The notes under the pieces were generated by a model. That model had not been told where the DNA came from, ran no database searches, and saw only the letters and a list, made by a program, of their open reading frames with translations. A stretch of DNA of 64,000 bases from Chamaecrista fasciculata (taxonomy: Eukaryota; Streptophyta; Magnoliopsida; Fabales; Fabaceae), in the NCBI GenBank assembly GCA_003254925.1, contig QANZ01050028.1, positions 77,153 through 141,152 of the forward strand, in the 5' to 3' direction. The translations under genes were made by a program, and so were the position numbers. Below, in pieces: positions 1 to 12,659 of this stretch. Each line of letters begins with the position of its first letter. Position 1 is the first letter of the stretch.

Positions 1-187
1 ATATAGGCCCTTTTTTTTTTGTTTTTTTGTGTTTTTACAGTTAAATTATTTGATGACATTAGACTCTTCAGAAGTTATATGATTGTTTTTCTCCCTTTTT
101 TTTATTTTTCAAACTTTATTCTTGTAATAGCAAAAAAAAATTAATAAAGCCCTTGTGTCACTTCAATCAAAATATATTTCAATTGGG
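1..187. other. AT-rich intergenic DNA, left edge
   Basis: No gene or repeat structure can be supported here. It is AT-rich with homopolymer tracts. Confidence 0.5.
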
Positions 188-532
188 TATGAAGTATATG
201 GACACTGACACGGGACACGACACGGACACAGACAAAACGACACGTTAAATTCTTAAACTTACATGAAACGACACGACATATATTTATATATATAAATAAT
301 TAAAAATCCATAAATTTTGATGAAAACTTTAAAATTATAATATCTATTCATAATATATGTCATATGTGTCATTAATTTTTATTATTTGTCATGTTAAAGT
401 CACAAAAAATTGATTTTATATTTTAAAATTTATGAATATGTGTCGTGTGGGTGTCATACGGGTGTCGGACACGGACACGGACCGTGTCTAACACGATGAC
501 ACACCCTCAAAATGAAGTGTCTATGCTTCATA
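188..532. mobile_element. Foldback MITE of the GTGTCC-rich type
   Basis: The ends are inverted copies of each other: it opens with TATGAAGTATATGGACAC and closes with GTGTCTATGCTTCATA. Both arms are rich in GACAC/GTGTC units (ACACGACACGG on the left, GGACACGGACACGG on the right) around an AT-rich centre. There is no coding capacity. A degenerate partial copy of the left arm lies at 49950-50028. I cannot see a convincing target duplication, so the superfamily is left open; Mutator-like is possible from the long arms. Confidence 0.6.
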
Positions 533-2222
533 ACAAAACATAATAGCATAGCTTATTGAAAATCTACTTTTTTAAAAAAAAACTAAAAACACCTTGGAGA
601 AACTCTATATATTTTGCTTTTGGATTATAATTTTGATGCATGCATTTGTTTAAATTGTACACCTGATCGATATATAGAGCTTTGTCCCAATTAATTTAAA
701 TTTAACTTATGTCGCGCACTTGCTTATAATAAGCGAGTCTTCAAAAAAAAACAACTATATTTATAAGTTCTCAAAATTAATATATTATTTAATATCAAAT
801 TGCTTACCATTTAAATTGATTCTTATTGGTTGATACATACATTTTTATATGCATATATTAGTTATTACGAAACAATATTAGACATTATTTAAAAATAAGA
901 TATTTAGTCTAAAAAAAAAGTATTTAAGTTGTCTCTCTCTCCCACACACATACAAACACATATCCCGTAATATTCTATGCTTACACAAGTTATTATATAT
1001 ATGTATTTTACTCCTTCATTTGAGGTCTTACTATGTGACAGTAATTATATGTGTGAAAACATTATATTGAATCATGTCCCTATATAATTAAGAGAAAATA
1101 ATTCATATTTATTTTAAATAAGAAATATTAATTTTTAGACAATCTAATAGTGACTCTTAATTTTGTGATATATTGAAAAGTTTGGTGCATCAAATATTTC
1201 ATTTTGAAGCTCATGTGTTGTTTATATTAATTATCAACGTTGCTTGCTTGTTCATGTATGTATATAATTGTTAATTATTAGTATTAGTTAATATTCGGAC
1301 ATAGATTCTTGCCGTCTTTATTTTTGTGCATTTCATAGTTCATACAGTTTAAAGAGAGAAAGAAATAGTTGGAGAAAGAAGATATTAGTAGAACCCACAC
1401 TTGCTCTCTAACTCTTCTATTCTCTCTGCACTGCACAAAATACACACGACAGAGAATCCATTCTCTTAATAATATGATCATGATATGATGAGAATGTGAG
1501 TTTATCATCAATTCATCATGACATATATAAGGGTTTTCTAGTGAGTTTTGTTTTTTTTTTCCGGTGAGCAAAGAGAACTTATAACGGCAATATCACAGAA
1601 AAAGAAAAACTTATAACAGTAAGAAGCTATTTGCAGGGTGATGATGGCTTAATGATAACCATTTATATCGTGAAATTAAATGCAAGTGTGTTGTATATAT
1701 TAACTGAGATACATATGCATTGGACCAGCCTTAATTAATTGGTTGATTTAATGTGGCAGATTAATCGTTTAAATATTAATTATTTTTTATTGTTTTTCAG
1801 ATTAATTTCTTTACTGCCCATCTGTACACAATAATGTAAATCATAATTGTTAAATAAATTCCCACTGATAGCAACCACACGTACGTCGACGTTACAACAT
1901 AATATAATAGCATTATATATATTACAGATATTAAAAATAAATGCTCCAATGAATATTGTATCCATATATCGCAGAGGCAGGACCTTCTCAAGTAAATATC
2001 CATCTAATTAATAGTAAAAGCCCTGCATGATACATATGTCATAAATCTGAAATTTAACATAAAGTTAGCCTTTCAACCACTTAATTCTCATTAGATATAT
2101 CTAATGTAAAACTCTTGAATATAATGCACGAGTCATTTTAGAGTTTATTGAATAAGCTAAGTCAAGAGAGAGTGAGTGGAAATTAAAAATGTCTAACCTA
2201 AAATCAAATGGAGCATTAATTA
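533..2222. other. Gene-poor AT-rich intergenic DNA
   Basis: Short open frames occur on both strands but none has recognisable domains, codon bias or splice structure. I see no RNA gene. A pyrimidine-rich stretch occurs at 930-965. Confidence 0.5.
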
Positions 2223-2231
2223 TAATAATTA
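2223..2231. repeat. Left 9-bp target site duplication
   Basis: TAATAATTA abuts the left end of the foldback element and is repeated exactly at 3529-3537. Confidence 0.85.
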
Positions 2232-3528
2232 GGCCAAAGTGCGAATTTGGTCTTGTAATTTTGCTCAAGTTCCCAAATCAGTCCTATAACTTTTTTTGTC
2301 TCGAATTTGGTCCTGTAACTTTGTTAAAGTTCCCAAATCAGTCCTGTAACTTTTTTTGTCTCGAATTTGGTCCTGTGTCTTTGCTCTAGGACCCAAATCA
2401 GTCCTATATCTTTTTTTTGTCTCAGTTTTGGTCCCACATGTTTTGAAAACTTCCCACTGTTAATCCTCCGTCTATTTTAAATTATAGTTTAGTCTAGAAA
2501 ACTTCAAATCCCTTTCACTTTAGTCCCTGACTATCAAAATGAAAGTGAAAGAGCATCCCTGAAGATTCTCAAACCTTATATCTTGGTCCCTAATCCATGA
2601 ATTCTTCATGAATTGGAATAGAAATGCAAAAACAACATAAATTAAAGCAAATTACAGAGGGGCCAAAACTGAAAACGCAGAAAATTTAAAACTCACCGTA
2701 AAATGCCCCAAACTCGCCGGAAACGGAAATGGCCGAGAAACTCAAGAACTCATCAAAAAATCTCAATTCTCACTGAAATCTCACTCAAATAATCGCCCTC
2801 AAATGCTTTAAAAAAAGAATTTTCGAAAATTCAAACTTTTGAAAAGGGAGGTGATAGAAGAAATGTAAGGGATTTCAGAACTTCTCTCTCGGAATTACCA
2901 AATGTAAGGGAATCTTCTATCACCTCCTTCCTCAAAAGTTTGAATTTTCGATAATTCTTTCTTAAAACATTTGAGGGCGATTACTTGAGTGAGATTTCAG
3001 TGAGAATTTGGGTTTTGGATTAGTCTTTGAGTTTCTCGGCGATTTTCGTACATTTTCCAGTGGGTTTTAAATTTTTTGCGTTTTCAGTTTTGGTCCCTCT
3101 GTCATTTGCTTTTAATTTGTGTTTTTTCTTTTGCATTTCTATTCCATTTCATGAAGAATTCATGGATTAGGGACCAAGATGTAAGGTTTGAGAATCTTCA
3201 AGGATACTCTTTCACTTTCATTTTAATAGTCAGAGACTAAAGTGAAAGAGACTTGAAGTTTTCAGGACTAAATTGTAATTTAAAATAGAAGGAGGGCTAA
3301 CGATGCGAGGTTTTCAAAACATATGGGACCAAAACTGAGACAAAAAAAGATATAGGACTGATTTAAGACTTGGAGCAAAGATACAGGACCAAATTCGAGA
3401 CAAAAAAACGTTATAGGACTGATTTGGAAACTTGAGCAAAGTTACAGGACCAAATTCGAGATAAAAAAAATTATAGGACTGATTTGGGAACTTGAGCAAA
3501 GTTATAGGACCAAATTCACACTTTGGCC
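2232..3528. mobile_element. Mutator-like foldback (hairpin) element, non-autonomous
   Basis: A 1297-bp element that is almost entirely one long inverted repeat: the left half (to about 2880) pairs with the right half (from about 2905). It begins GGCCAAAGTG and ends CACTTTGGCC. The outer arms are built of tandem units with a 60-bp period (left units begin at 2243, 2303 and 2363). The inner arms are single copy and match each other with scattered differences. It is flanked by a 9-bp direct repeat TAATAATTA, the duplication length typical of Mutator-like transposons. It has no transposase. The short frames inside the arms are not genes. Confidence 0.85.
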
Positions 3529-3537
3529 TAATAATTA
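3529..3537. repeat. Right 9-bp target site duplication
   Basis: TAATAATTA, an exact copy of 2223-2231, immediately follows the terminal GGCC of the foldback element. Confidence 0.85.
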
Positions 3538-4689
3538 AAACGAAATTTGAACATCTTCATATATTGGAATTCTTATCAGATCGTATTATTGCCTTGCTTT
3601 TTTAAAAAAAAAAAATGATGGCAATAATATTTATATTTGGGGGAACAAACACTCTTTCTGCTAGTGGTAATTAATTACTCCGTACCATAATAAGTGCGTA
3701 TAGATAAAAATTAATACGTAATAAAAACTTATTTTCACATCTCTAAACTGTTAGCTGACAAACTCGTCAATATAAAATTATGTTGAGTAAGAGCTATGGC
3801 CCATCTAAATTATTTGGGCTAACTCCACCGTTCAGACAGATGCCACAACATGTATATATTACTATTATCTTGTTCTTTCATATATTATTTACAATAAAAA
3901 AAACTGCATATATTATTATATTGAGATATATTTATATTTATATATTATCACTTTAGCCTTATAAGATTCTTAAGACTTGTGCTAAGAGAATATAATTTTG
4001 AGATATATTTATAAGTAATTACAATTTTACTGAAGATCCCTAAATAATTGTATATATTATAGTATTAAAGTATTGGTGACAATTTTTTTTTTGGAAAAAA
4101 AAAGGCATCACTCTTAATGGACATTTAATTTTGGGTACAATTGATTTAAATATAAAAATATTAGAAGTACAATTGGCTTCAAAAAATTTTAGAGATATAA
4201 GTGAAACTGACCTCATACTTTGAAATATCAAAAATATTTTTATCAAAAGTATTCATACGAATATAAAGTTGATTCAAGTGGTAAGTGACTTGATATTACT
4301 TATGAGATTTTAAATAATTACGGTAAGGGAATTTTGAAATATAGTTATAGGAGATCACTATCTTACTAAAGATCCCTAAAACTTGCGTTAAAAGAATTCT
4401 TTAAGATCATTTTGAAATATAGTTATAGGAATTTCTAAATTATATTATGAGATCCCTAATATAGATTGAGTTGAAGCGTCATAATACAAGTGTTGAACCT
4501 TAGTCCCACTAGGAGTGTGGGACACCCAATCTTACGGCACCATACCTTAGCTTCAAGGTTAGCCAATAATATCGCAAGAGATTTTTTTTTTTTGAAGAGA
4601 ATGCTCTCTATGAATGAGAATGAGTGATGTTGTTACTTTTTTTTTTCTTTTATACCAAACGAAATTCATGAAAGAAAGCAATAGTATAG
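3538..4689. other. Intergenic DNA with a MITE fragment and short direct repeats
   Basis: No gene is seen. About 4105-4230 carries TACAATTGATTTAAATAT-type units with a 32-base spacing, related to the 31-bp repeat of the foldback at 13.4-13.7 kb, so it is probably a fragment of the same MITE family. The phrase ATTTTGAAATATAGTTATAG occurs twice (near 4330 and 4410) with related flanks, indicating an old local duplication. Confidence 0.45.
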
Positions 4690-5291
4690 GGTGTGAAGCT
4701 CAATACGGATGGAGCTCGGGATCAGATTTCCGGTCATACTGGATGCGGGGGCTTGCTGAGAAATTCAGATGGTGCTTGGATCCTAGGGTTTTCGAAATAC
4801 CTGGGGAATTGCTCTGTTTTGAAGGCTGAATGTTGGGGATTGCTTGAGGGGATTCGCTGTGCAAGGGAAGCCGGAATTCAAGACTTGGAAATTGAGTGTG
4901 ATTCCCTGCTTATGGTCGACGCCGTCAACGATCGTAAGCCGCTTGGAGCTGAGATAGACATGATAGTTCGAAGAATTCATGATTCCCTAAGAAACTTTAG
5001 GAGATGGTTTTTGAAGCATAAGTGGCGAGAAGCTAATACCTGTGCCGATTTCCTTGCTAGAATGGGTCGGGATGATGGTGGTGCTGGTGATGTTGTTCGC
5101 TACCTGCAGCCGCCGCGGGGGATGAGCCTCCTTCTTCTCCATGATGCTGCGTCTGCTAGTTTGCCTAGGGTTGTTTGATTGAGTCGTCTTGCCTCCTGGA
5201 TGTGGGGGGTTTTGCGTTTTTTCTTTTTTTTGCTTTTCTTTTCGTTTGTGGGCTAGCCCATCGTCTGTTTCACCAAAAAAAAAAAAAAAAG
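4690..5291 (+). mobile_element. LINE (L1-type) 3' end with intact plant RNase H domain
   Basis: The 5'-truncated tail of a non-LTR retrotransposon. The frame 4693-5178 encodes about 161 residues of the plant LINE RNase H (RVT_3) domain: KLNTDGA with the first catalytic Asp near its start, then KAECWGLLEG (Glu), IECDSLLMV (Asp) and REANTCADFLARMG (last Asp). All four expected acidic positions are present and there is no internal stop. The reverse transcriptase is absent. The element ends in an A-tract at about 5274-5290, as expected for a LINE tail. A host RNase H-like gene is an alternative, but the truncation and A-tail favour a LINE. Confidence 0.8.
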
Positions 5292-5640
5292 ACAAGATAA
5301 AGATTACAAGTCCTAGGAAAAGGAAAATGCATAAAGTCATAAAGACAAGATAAGGAAATAAAATTAGGCATGGAAGGAAAGATAGTCTTGGGACACTTGG
5401 ATTCACGTCCCCAATTTACCAAGAGATCAGCCAGTTGATTAGCTTCTCTATAGATGTGATGAATATTTGTTTCCTCAAATAGTTGAAGGCAGCATCTGCA
5501 ATTATGTATTGGAGAGAAAAAAGGTGATGAGAAGACAAGTTTAAATCAGTTAGTAGATTAACCGTAAGAGAAGAATCTGTTCCCACAATAATATGAGTGA
5601 TTTCCAAATAAAACAAGGAACAATACAGTGATGTTGTTCA
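5292..5640 (-). mobile_element. Decayed LINE RNase H remnant, opposite strand
   Basis: On the minus strand, 5616-5416 reads as a degenerate RNase H second half: IIVGTDSSLTVNLL corresponds to the strand-Asp region of RVT_3, followed by SSHHLFSLQYII and, at the end, a degenerate match to the usual REANQLADLLA motif where a frameshift has scrambled the tail. It converges on the A-tail of the plus-strand LINE at 4690-5291. No catalytic capacity remains. The longer minus frame at 4987-5406 is a shadow and not a gene. Confidence 0.5.
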
Positions 5641-5689
5641 TTGTTTTATTGGGGTAGACGCCCTAAAAGAAGTTGTTAGTCATAATGCA

Positions 5690-7060
5690 CAAGAAATAAT
5701 ATACCAAGAGGGAGGGTGAATTGGAAATTAAAACTTTTTCTAAGATAAAAACAAGTTTTAAAATAGTTCCTTAAAACAGTTCATCTTAAGATAAATTCCT
5801 CAAAACAGTTCCTTAACTTGTAAAAGATAAATGCGGAATATAAAAGAGTTAAAGGAAGGAAGAATAACACAGCCAATTTATACTGGTTCAGAATAAGATA
5901 TTAATCCTCATCAAAGGACTTTCTCCTAAGCCTACGTCCAGTCCCCAAACACAAAGTAAGAGATTTTATAGGGCAAAACTAACCAAAAGTACACTTTAGA
6001 AGACAACCACTCACGGATCACCCTAAGGTTTCACAAGTCTCTCTTTTACAGTTTCCCCAAACCACAACTTCCTCACAGGTAACAACATGGTTCCTCACAA
6101 CAACTCCTCTTACAGTGCAACCACTCACGATCACCACTTTGGGTTTCACAACAACCGAGGGTAGGCAACCTATTACCACTAGGAGGTATACGAACGAATC
6201 AGAAGGTATGAGATGAAAGAAATTGGGTCTCTCACAAAGAGAATGTTTCACACAAAGTGAGTGTCACTAAGACTCAAATACTCCACAAAGGATTTCTCAC
6301 AAAGAGATAGCACTAAGAACCTTGATAATATTCTTTCAACACACTAGCAGCAACACTTAGCAGCTTGAACTTTCGAATTCTTCAGCTATTTATACTTGAG
6401 CAGCTTCAGCAGCTCCATAAAGAATGTTTTCCAGATTTGAATGCTAGGAACAGTGTAATCTCCATGAAATTCAATTTGCCTTAGCCTTCTTCAACGTCTT
6501 GACAGCATTCCATGATTGCTCATATGGTATTTATGAATTATAGTCGTTGAGCATTGATCAGCAAGGTCAAATAGGCAAAGACTTAAAATCTTTCCTTATA
6601 CGAGTTCCTGGCCTGCAGACAGGAAATAAATTAGAAACAATTTCCTAATTTAGATTTAGCAACTAATAAAAGCTTCAACGGTTAGCTCATAAGTTTCTCA
6701 ATGTTTATAACACGAAGTTAATGATATAACACAAGATCAACGCTTGATTAGATTAAGAATTAATGATTAGCTCACAAAATAGAATCTTTCCTAAACAGTT
6801 CCTTTAATCAGACCGGAAATTAAGGAACAGGAATAACTCTGAGATTTCTTTCCTTATTTAGATGGATTAACATATAATCATTCTGATTTTACTCTAGACA
6901 ACACATAATCATTCAAATTTCACTCTAGATCATTCTCATAACCAAATATATAATTTAAATTATTAATTTGAGAATTTTTGTAATTTATCAAAACACATAA
7001 ATACAAATACGATAAATTACCAATCAGTCCTTAAACAAAATTTATCCCAACAAAAATACA
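5690..7060. repeat. Non-coding dispersed repeat, class unresolved
   Basis: Contains phrases that recur in many plant genomes in non-coding repeats: a GAGGGTGAATTGG start region near 5710, AATTTATACTGGTTCAG near 5874 and CCTAAGCCTACGTCCAG near 5926, then a long coding-free tail with repeated variants of AGTTCCTTAAAACAG. I cannot assign it to a transposon order from sequence alone. No terminal repeats or target duplication were found. Confidence 0.35.
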
Positions 7061-7794
7061 TGATCTACCCTAATGTGATTAAAGAAGGTCCTTGATCATA
7101 TATCCTATTATCATATATATGTAAGTGCTTGTTTCCGTGTCGTTTTTATCTTTATTAATTTAATAGTAATGAAACAACACATCGCACACAAATTCACCCG
7201 TAGAACATGCATATAAGAATTTCAAATTCGGCCGACATGTTTTTCTCTGCAGAATGATCTTGTTTACGTTATACTCAATGAATTGACGAAATAGATCTTC
7301 TAAAGTTCTTTCACCATGTATTTCTTTTGAAGTTTGAGAGAAAAAAGAAAAAAAAAAAGAGAAAAAATGTAAGTCTTATATATGATTATTTTATGGGACT
7401 CACATTTTCTCTCTCTTCATCTTCCTTTCTCTCTCCAACTTCACAAGAAATGTATGGTAAAGGAACTCTAGAGAATCCAATCCCATAAATTGATAACTAT
7501 TAATTATATTATTTTTCTAATATAATTTTCTTACTTTATTAGAAAAAAATAAGCTAAGCGTGTCAAATGAAAATACTTTGATGCAGGAGAGCGTATATCT
7601 ATGATATATTAGAATCACTTAAATATACATACATATTATACTTCTTGAAATTTTTATTATTTAATTATCTTTGCTACTTTTTAAATTTTAGTTAGAGTTA
7701 TTGGAGGTACAGATGACAAAACAAAATTAACAAACATAGGCACGCAGTTGTATTAAACAAATTATGTTAAACTATTTCTTACATTTCGTCGCGG
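7061..7794. other. AT-rich intergenic DNA
   Basis: No supported gene or repeat. A short pyrimidine-rich tract occurs at 7400-7440. Confidence 0.45.
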
Positions 7795-7799
7795 GTGGG
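7795..7799. repeat. 5-bp target site duplication (left)
   Basis: GTGGG immediately precedes the LTR and is repeated at 12660-12664, as expected from retroelement integration. Confidence 0.85.
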
Positions 7800-8201
7800 T
7801 GGTACGTTCTATAATCAAAAGATAAAAAGAAGAACAGAGATGGATAAATCAGTAGCAAATTCCTGAAGAATCGGTACTGATGAAATTCCTATTCGAGTTA
7901 GGAAAAAACTCCTCAACACAATAACAATATTCAGCTTACCCTATTCCCTACATGAACCCACGCTATAAAGGTGCACAAAAAGACAAAAGCATAACAAAAA
8001 GGTACAGACTCTAACAACTTTTATTCTCTGCAATGTCGTTATGCAATTCACCCCATTCGATAATCATTGGTCCAGACAAGTGCACAAACCACACGCTTTG
8101 CACAGGAGGGTCCTTCAGTCTCAGCCACATCAGCCCTTGATTCAGATGAAGAAATGTCCATAGTGTCAGCTGACTCACGAACTGCCACGCTGGATGTATC
8201 A
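7800..8201 (-). repeat. 3' LTR of the gypsy element
   Basis: 402 bp. In element orientation it begins TGATACATCC and ends CGTACCA (5'-TG...CA-3'). It also encodes the C-terminal tail of the polyprotein, ending VWTNDYRMG and a stop. It pairs with 12258-12659 at about 97% identity by eye. Confidence 0.9.
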
Positions 8202-8216
8202 TTACCTTCCCCTTGG
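8202..8216 (-). promoter_or_regulatory. Polypurine tract of the gypsy element
   Basis: On the minus strand the bases directly before the 3' LTR read CAAGGGGAAGGTAA, a purine-rich tract in the position that primes plus-strand synthesis in LTR retroelements. Confidence 0.6.
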
Positions 8217-11200
8217 ACAACGACCTTGTCCTCAAGGTCCATAGTTGGAAAAAGCTCTGTGAGTGTCTTCCAAGACTCCCAGGAAGCATCATCACGGGAA
8301 CATCCTTCCCACTCTACAAGTACTTGAAAATCATCTGCGGTCAGTCCCAGTCGTTTATCAATGATGGTCGCAGGAATTGGGAAGTCGGCAGTAGTAATTG
8401 CCGGAACTGATGGCGGTGCTCATGGCAGAGCTCCATGAAACTTCTTAAGCGGAGAGACGTGGAAGACGAGATGGATGCGGCTGTCAGCAGGCAAGGTAAG
8501 CCGGTACGCCACTAATCCAATACGAGTTTCAACCGGGAATGGACCAAAGTAGCGTTTGCTGAGTTTGAAATTCAAACGGTGTGCGACGGATGATTGCCGA
8601 TAATGATGAAGTTTGACGAGTACAAGATCTCCAACATCGAATTGCTTATCCAGGCGCTTGGCATCTGCTAGTTTCTTCATCTGTTGCTGCGCTCGCTCCA
8701 AATTAACACGGAGTTGGGCACGAATTTCTTCTCGATGACTCAGCAGGGCCTCCACCGACTCCACAGATGAAGTACCACTAACATAAGTTGGAAAAGTGGT
8801 GGGATTAAATCCGTATAGAGCTTGAAACAGAGTCATTTGCGCTGAAGAATGGAAATTGGAGTTATACCAAAACTCTACCATCGGAATGAACTCAGACCAT
8901 TTAGTGGGTTGATCGAAAGTGAATGCACGGAGGTATTGCTCAAGGCACCGATTCACTACCTCGGTCTGACCATCACTTTGCGGGTGATACGCTGAACTGT
9001 AGTGCAATTTAGTCCCACTATGGTTCATAATTCCCTTCCAAAACGCACTGAAAAATATAGGGTCTCGATCTGAAACGATGTGCCGAGGGAAACCATGAAG
9101 CTTGACTACAATAGCTACAAATTGTTCAGCAACCACTCTAGCTGTGAACCTCTCATTTGCATGCCGTAAGAGATCCATCACTGTGGATTGGGTTGTGGTA
9201 ATTGCAAAAAACTGACATTCACTATTATTCATGTTTGAAGGTTCTCCCTGTTGGGACAGAGCATCACCAACAATGTTAGGGGTGCCGGTTCGGTAAACGA
9301 TTTCATACTGAAAGCCCATAAGTTTCACCAAATAGAATTGTTGTTCCGTCGTTTGCACGACTTGATGCATGAGCTCCCGCAAGCTTCAATGATCAGTATG
9401 AATAAAAAACTTGCGACCCAAGAGGTAATGTCGCCACTTTCGCACCGCTTGAGTGATTGCAAACAGTTCGCAAACAAAAGCGGAAGCCATGGAAAGCGTG
9501 TGAGAAAGTTTCTTACTAAAGAATGCTATTGGATGGCGCTGTTGAGACAACACAGCGCCGATGCCAAAGCCTGAAGCATCTGTTTCAACATCAAAGGGTT
9601 CACCAAAATTGGGTAACGCCAAAATAGGGGTGCGAACCATGTGGCGCTTCAATTCCTCAAAAGCAGCTTGTGCCGTTGAAGTCCAAACAAATTTCCCCTT
9701 TTTTAAGAGCTCCGTCAGTGCATGTGCAATGGAAGCATACCCCTTCACAAACCGTCGATAAAAACCGTGAGTCCTAAAAATCCCCGAAGTTGCTTCAAAG
9801 TTGTAGGTGATGGCCAATCTGTGATTGCTGAGATTTTATGCGGGTCCACTCTCACGCCATCTTGACTCACCAAATGCCCCAAATAATCAACAGTTGTTTT
9901 ACCGAAGGAGCACTTTGACATTTTGACAAAAAATGAATGATCCTAGAGGAGCTGTAGAACTATAGTCAAATGCCGCTGATGGTCATCCATGGTAGCACTG
10001 TACACTAAGATATCATCGAAGAAGACGGCAACGAATTTACGGAGGTGCGGCTGAAACAATTTATTCATGGTGGCTTGAAACGTTGATGGGGCGTTGGTTA
10101 AACCAAACGGCATCACCATGAACTCATAGTGTCCCATATGTGTACGGAAGGCTGTTTTGTGGATGTCTTCCTCCCGCATACGAATTTGATGATATCTGGA
10201 GCGTAAGTCCAACTTGGAGAAATAGGCGGCACCAAATAATTCATCAAGAATTTCGTCAATTGTCGGAATCGGGAAACGATCCTTAACGGTGACATCGTTC
10301 AATGACCGATAATCTACGCAAAAACGCCACGTCCCATCTTTCTTTTTGACGAGCAAAACCGGGGAAGAGAAGGCGCTTTGACTGTCTCGAATGACACCGG
10401 CAGATTGCATCTCTGCCACCAACTTCTCCATTTCAGTTTTCTGGAAATGGGGATAGCGATAGGGTCGGACATTCACCGATTTGACATCCGGTAAGAGATT
10501 AATCTGATGATCAATTGCACGTCGCGGGGGCAAGGAAGTGGGCTCCTGAAAAACGGTGTGAAACTTAGCCAACACTGGTTGCAGTAGAGAAGGGATAGCA
10601 TCCTGAGTCGAGTCTGATTGTTCGCTAACTTGATGTAAGCTATACAAGCCCACAGCAGCACTAGAATCCAGAAGTTTACAAAAATCTTTACAAGGTAAAG
10701 GTGCGACCTCAATATTGGAATTCCCCTGGAGAGTAACTTGTTGATTGTTATAGAAAAAAGACATAGTCAAAGTACTGTAGTTAGTCACCAAATTGCCCAA
10801 TTGAGCTAACCATTGTACCCCTAAAACCATATCCATGCCAGAAATCTCAAGCACAAAAAAGTCAGCAACTATACGAATGTCCTGAATGGTGAAAGCAACT
10901 CGTGCACACTTATGAGAACAAGGAAGGGCGGAACCATTTCCGGTCAACACGCGAAATGGAGAAACAGGGGTCAAAGGCAACTTCAAGCGTCGAGCAACAG
11001 ATCCTTTAATAAAATTAAGTGTGCTACCGCTGTCTATCAATAGCTTCAGCGATTCATGCTTGTAAAAACTTGTTAAACGCAGCGTTCTGGGATTGAAATC
11101 CCCTTCCAAGGCATGTAAGCTAATTTCCGGAGTTAGAGCAGACAATTCTAGAGTGGGTTTAGCCGATGGATCTCCATCATCCACATAAAAAACATGACCT

Positions 11201-12257
11201 TGAGTGACTTCCAAAATTTCATCCGGCCCAAGCAATAAACAAAACGTAGGTTGACATCTATGAGACGCTGAATATTTGTCATCGCAATAATAACAGAGAC
11301 CCTTCTCCCTCTTAGCACGCAATTCGGCCGCTGAGAGTCGTTTGAACGCAGGGAGCGATGTCGCCGATGTCGTAGAACCATCGGGAACAAATGCGGAGAC
11401 ACCAGTAGACGAAAAGGGTAGAGAACCCGCGGAGATCGAACGTGAAACTAAACCAGGGGGTTTCGTCGACGGGGAAGAATGGGACCAAGAACGATTCACC
11501 GAGCGCGACCCAAATGGCATCGGAGAATTGGAATCGTCGAAGAGTTTGGCTAACTCTGCTGCACAAATCAGAGTAATAGGAGAGTGAGCTAAAACATCTC
11601 GGCGCAATGATGGTTTGAGACCACTGATAAAGCAATCAACAACGGCATCGTCAGTCAGACCCTCAACTCTGTTCACCAACACCAGAAATTCAGTGTAAAA
11701 AGCGGTCACCGTGGAAGTCTGAGCTAATTTGAACAATCGAGCTCTGGGACTGTCAAAACGCGACGGACCAAACTGAGATTCAATAGCTTTGGAGAGAGCA
11801 GCCCACGACGGAAGTAAATGATTTTTCTGCAACGATTGAAACCAAGCGACAACCCAACCAACCATGTGAACAGAAGCTATGATGAGACGTTGGTCATCGG
11901 GGGTATCATAATAGGTAAAAAATTGCTCTGCCCGAAACAGCCAATACAGGGGTTCTGTGCCGTCAAAAGTGGGAAACTCCAACTTCACCGAACGAGTATG
12001 AAACGGTTGATATGTCGAAGTCACCGGAGCAGCATTTGGAGTAATGCACGTCGTCGCCGGAGTAGCTGTCAGCACTGGAGACTGTAGCGGAACGAAATGA
12101 GCATTAAGGGAATCAATGGATTTAGTCAGAGCAGCGAGCGTCGTTTCAAACTGGTCGAAACGTTTCTCAGAAGCATCCCGATAATGGAAGAAATTGGCCG
12201 CAAGATCCTTGAGCTTCAGTACAACGTCCACCATGAATGACAATGAAAGCACCAAAA

Positions 12258-12659
12258 TGGTACGTTCTATAATCAAAAGATAAAAAGAAGAACAGAGATG
12301 GATAAATCAATAGCAAATTCCTGAAGAATCGGTACTGATGAAATTTCTATTCGAGTTAGGAAAAAACTCCTCAACACAATAACAATATTCAACTTACCCT
12401 ATTCCCTACATGAACCCACGCTATAAAGGTGCACAAAAAGACAAAAGCATAACAAAAAGGTACAGACTCTAACAACTTTTATTCTCTGCAATGCCGTTAT
12501 GCAATTCACCCCATTCGATAATCATTGGTCCAGACAGGTGCACAAACCACAAGCTTTGCACGGGAGGGTCCTTCAGTCTCAGCCACATTAGCCCTTGATT
12601 CAGATGAAGAAATGTCCACAGTGTCAGCTGACTCACGAACTACCACACTGGATGTATCA
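12258..12659 (-). repeat. 5' LTR of the gypsy element
   Basis: 402 bp, the same length as the 3' LTR, and bounded by TG...CA in element orientation. About 11 substitutions and no indels separate the pair. Confidence 0.9.

Larger units (their letters stand above)
7800..12659 (-). mobile_element. Ty3/gypsy LTR retrotransposon, chromovirus-like, broken
   Basis: A 4860-bp fossil element on the minus strand with two 402-bp LTRs, flanked by GTGGG target duplications. In order, the minus strand shows gag from 12232, a CCHC knuckle (near 11300-11255), the aspartic protease motif [11 protein letters not shown] (near 11035), reverse transcriptase with FFDDILVYS (about 10470-9990), RNase H (about 9640-9390), an integrase core (about 9180-8700) and a chromodomain-like stretch (about 8350-8240). 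Gag and pol lie in one frame, as in related plant chromoviruses. A polypurine tract abuts the 3' LTR and a TGGTGCTTTCATTG primer-binding-site-like block lies 3 bases inside the 5' LTR. It is broken, with roughly four to six interruptions. The LTRs differ at about 11 of 402 positions, suggesting insertion of the order of one to two million years ago under usual plant rates (inference). Confidence 0.92.

Noticed and set aside
1284-2003. Three minus-strand frames of 61-95 codons
   Set aside because: No domain, no codon bias and AT-rich context; chance frames.
2189-3499. Frames with repeated LLKFPNQSYNFF-type peptides
   Set aside because: Translations of the 60-bp units in the hairpin arms, not a repeat protein.
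4987-5406. 139-codon minus frame with a hydrophobic start
   Set aside because: Antisense of the plus-strand LINE RNase H and its A-tail.
11342-11587. Plus-strand frames inside the gypsy element
   Set aside because: Shadows of gag on the opposite strand.
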